This document shows, piece after piece, positions 61,901 through 64,000 of a stretch of DNA of 64,000 bases; within the stretch, counting starts at the first letter, position 1; each line of letters opens with the position of its first letter. The notes under the pieces were generated by a model. That model did not search any database. It was not told where the DNA came from and worked only from the letters and a program-made list of their open reading frames with translations. Both the position numbers and the translations under genes were made by a program. Origin of the DNA: Anas platyrhynchos (Eukaryota > Chordata > Aves > Anseriformes > Anatidae); contig NC_092592.1 of NCBI RefSeq assembly GCF_047663525.1, positions 19,728,001-19,792,000 of the forward strand. The letters are read 5' to 3'.

Positions 61901-64000
61901 TAAATATTCTCCTCTAATAAAAATACAGCAGTAACACAAAGATGTGATGCTACTTGCATCCCTAACAGGCAAAGCATAGAAATAGTATCTTACTGGATCA
62001 TTATGTTCAGATGGGCAGCTGAGAGAAAGAAATTTAAGAGTCAGAGCAAATGATTAGAAAAACCTTTTGATATCCAGGCTCCTGTCATTTACAGTTCAGT
62101 GTGAGTGTTTTCTCCGAGGTCACACAAAAACTCCTCCAGGCCTCCTGGATGCCAGTCTAGTGCTTTAACCACAGGGTTGTTTTTTTCCTTGCACAAATAA
62201 AGATTTGGCCCTGGCCCTGTAGGAAAACCAAACTGTTCCAGTAACCAAAATGATGTTAACACAGATGTGCTGAAAGAAGAGATGGAGGGTTTGCTTCTTC
62301 TCTTGCAGCTATCAGCTGCTGTGGTTGTGGTTCAGCTGAGCAGGAAGTGCTGGGAGGAGCAGACCTTGATGTTGCTTGGCTCTTCAGATCTTGCCTGAGT
62401 TCATTCCCCCTTGGTAATGCTTTGTATTGCTTCATACTACAACAAGGCAGCTCTTACCCCTCCTTGGGGACCCCGTGACATGACTACATTTCACTTCAGA
62501 CTGGAAATAAAATGTGAATACTGCTGAATTGCCATAGGGTGCAACTACTCCGCTGTAGCTGCTGAGGGAAAGGGGGCAGCTATACAACTTGAGATGCAAT
62601 CAGAGAGGGGAAGGAGAAAGACCACTTGTAGTCAACATCCAACTCTTACTTGGCCTGAGCTTGCTCAGCTGCTGCTGGGTGGATTTTAGTATAATGTAAT
62701 TTGTCTTCCTGCTGTATGGATTGAGCTCTGCTGATGAGGGAGGTGTTGAGTGCCTTGGGGAGGCAAGGGCAAAGATGGCACGTACCTCTTAGATTCCTGA
62801 AAGGCACTGTGAACCACTTCTGATTACCCACAGCATCTTTCCTTTTTTTTTTTTTTATGAGGAAGGGGTTGTGGCCAGTAGGGACGGTGGTTGCAGAGTT
62901 TCAGGACAGGTTCCCTGGGCTGTACTCAGGCAAGATGGGAAGCCACTGAGTTACTATCAGGACTTCTCTATTATTAGCATCCCAGCGTGTGTTCACCCCC
63001 CACATACCACTACCTAAATATAGTCCATACTGAAGGACAGATGCTGCCGAGTTGCATCTGACCCCCTCCTCCCTTGCATTCCCGAAAGCTAGGCTGAATT
63101 CGCCCAAAACACGTCCAGTGAGCAGCATGTCCTTTTGTCTCCTCAGGGCTGTGCTGAGAAAGCTCTGCTAGAGCCTCAGCCCAGTCCTAGCCTTCTCAGC
63201 CTCTCCTAGCACTGGCCTTCCCTTCAACACCATTTCTTCTTACTTGCTTTGTCATTTGTTGCTTTTGCTCTTCCTTTTTTGACTGCAGCTGCTTCTGTCC
63301 CTTCCCTGTCTCATTCAATGTGATCAATTAGAGGAACAGGGCAATATCATAAAGGAAAACAGGCATATATATGTGCACATACGTAGCCACTGTGGACAAC
63401 CAAACCTCTCTGACAAGAGCTCTTCTGTCACAACAGAAGTCTTGGTGTGAGTGCAGGAAGTGGGACAATATCCTGTGTCAGTGTATTTCATTACTTTGTC
63501 GTTCAGGTATTCTGTACTGTTTTGTATTTTGAGGAGCATGGATCAGTAAGGCCCGGACACTGGGATTCCCGAAACCCAGCTGAAACATAAGCAGGACGTG
63601 TCTCCCAAGTGAGCCAAAGTGTGCAATGGGGAGGGGGTGGTGTCTACTGAGGCATGGAGTGGAAGGTGTACCAGATAGGTAGGTAGAAGAGAATTTGTGC
63701 AGTTTTCACCTCCAAAGGGAGAGGCCAATCCTTGCAGATCGGGTAGTGTAATCCCCTGGAGCTACCCCTTGCTTTCTGACAGTCCCTCACTGCTGCCTCT
63801 CACTTGCACAAGAAAGCGCTCAAGGGATCTGCTTCAGAAAGCAGAGAGGATTTCTCTTTGAAATCCCACTTGTCCCATCCCTACAGAAGGATTTCTTTCC
63901 CATCCTTTCCCCATCCGCTTCCACAGAGCTGCTGGGTGGCACCGTCCTCCCTGTCTGCAGCCTGTGCAGGGCTCTGAGGCTGCTGGGCGCCCAGGAGAGG
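52994..64000 (+). other. SYNPO2L intron 1 (to window end)
   Basis: The next exon should encode the rest of the PDZ domain (a stretch like RSQAGRAGLRERDQLLAING). I could not find any such coding stretch on the plus strand to 64000, so the window probably ends in intron 1. It is moderately AT-rich with a GC-richer patch at about 58330-59010 and another at the very end. Open frames in it resemble no known protein. Confidence 0.6.

Noticed and set aside
63900-64000. GC-rich window end as SYNPO2L exon 2
   Set aside because: After the CTGCAG acceptor-like sites, no frame gives the expected PDZ residues.

Overview
The window looks like nuclear DNA of a vertebrate, most probably a bird. The genes are multi-exon with GT-AG introns, the 5' ends sit in CpG islands, and interspersed repeats are scarce. 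The encoded proteins are close to, but clearly diverged from, the human orthologues. Four genes were recognised: CHCHD1 (minus), FUT11 (minus), SEC24C (minus) and the first exon of SYNPO2L (plus). The same four genes in the same relative orientation lie on human 10q22.2, so this is a conserved syntenic block. The species itself cannot be fixed from the sequence alone.

Layout. 1-650: CHCHD1 3' UTR and flank. 651-2576: CHCHD1 in three exons, ending in a CpG island (about 2330-2690) whose start codon sits in a perfect TISU/YY1 element. 2577-10153: 7.6 kb with no recognisable gene, which must include the FUT11 3' UTR. 10154-17028: FUT11 in three exons with a very GC-rich first exon. 17029-20704: FUT11 upstream region and SEC24C 3' UTR. 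20705-45139: SEC24C coding sequence in 22 constitutive exons (predicted 1118 residues), plus two extra in-frame candidate exons not needed for the canonical protein. 45168-52109: first SEC24C intron. About 51600-52870: one CpG island with the divergent SEC24C/SYNPO2L promoters, carrying a perfect CRE, a perfect NRF1 site and a palindromic E-box. 52889-52993: SYNPO2L coding exon 1. 52994-64000: the start of SYNPO2L intron 1; the next exon is not in the window.

The genes are not one pathway. CHCHD1 is a mitoribosome small-subunit protein. FUT11 is an ER/Golgi GT10 fucosyltransferase. SEC24C is a COPII cargo adaptor for ER exit. SYNPO2L is a Z-disc actin-associated protein. FUT11 and SEC24C share the early secretory pathway, but nothing in the DNA shows that they are co-regulated.

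The most interesting signals are in SEC24C: an 84-nt cassette-type exon in the disordered N-terminal region; a 69-nt candidate exon that repeats the DPDxIPSP end of the preceding exon; a perfect 15-bp tandem duplication that doubles a splice donor in frame; a GYNNGY tandem donor; and a start-stop codon pair just upstream of the initiator. I found no mobile-element system, CRISPR array or wholly new gene family.
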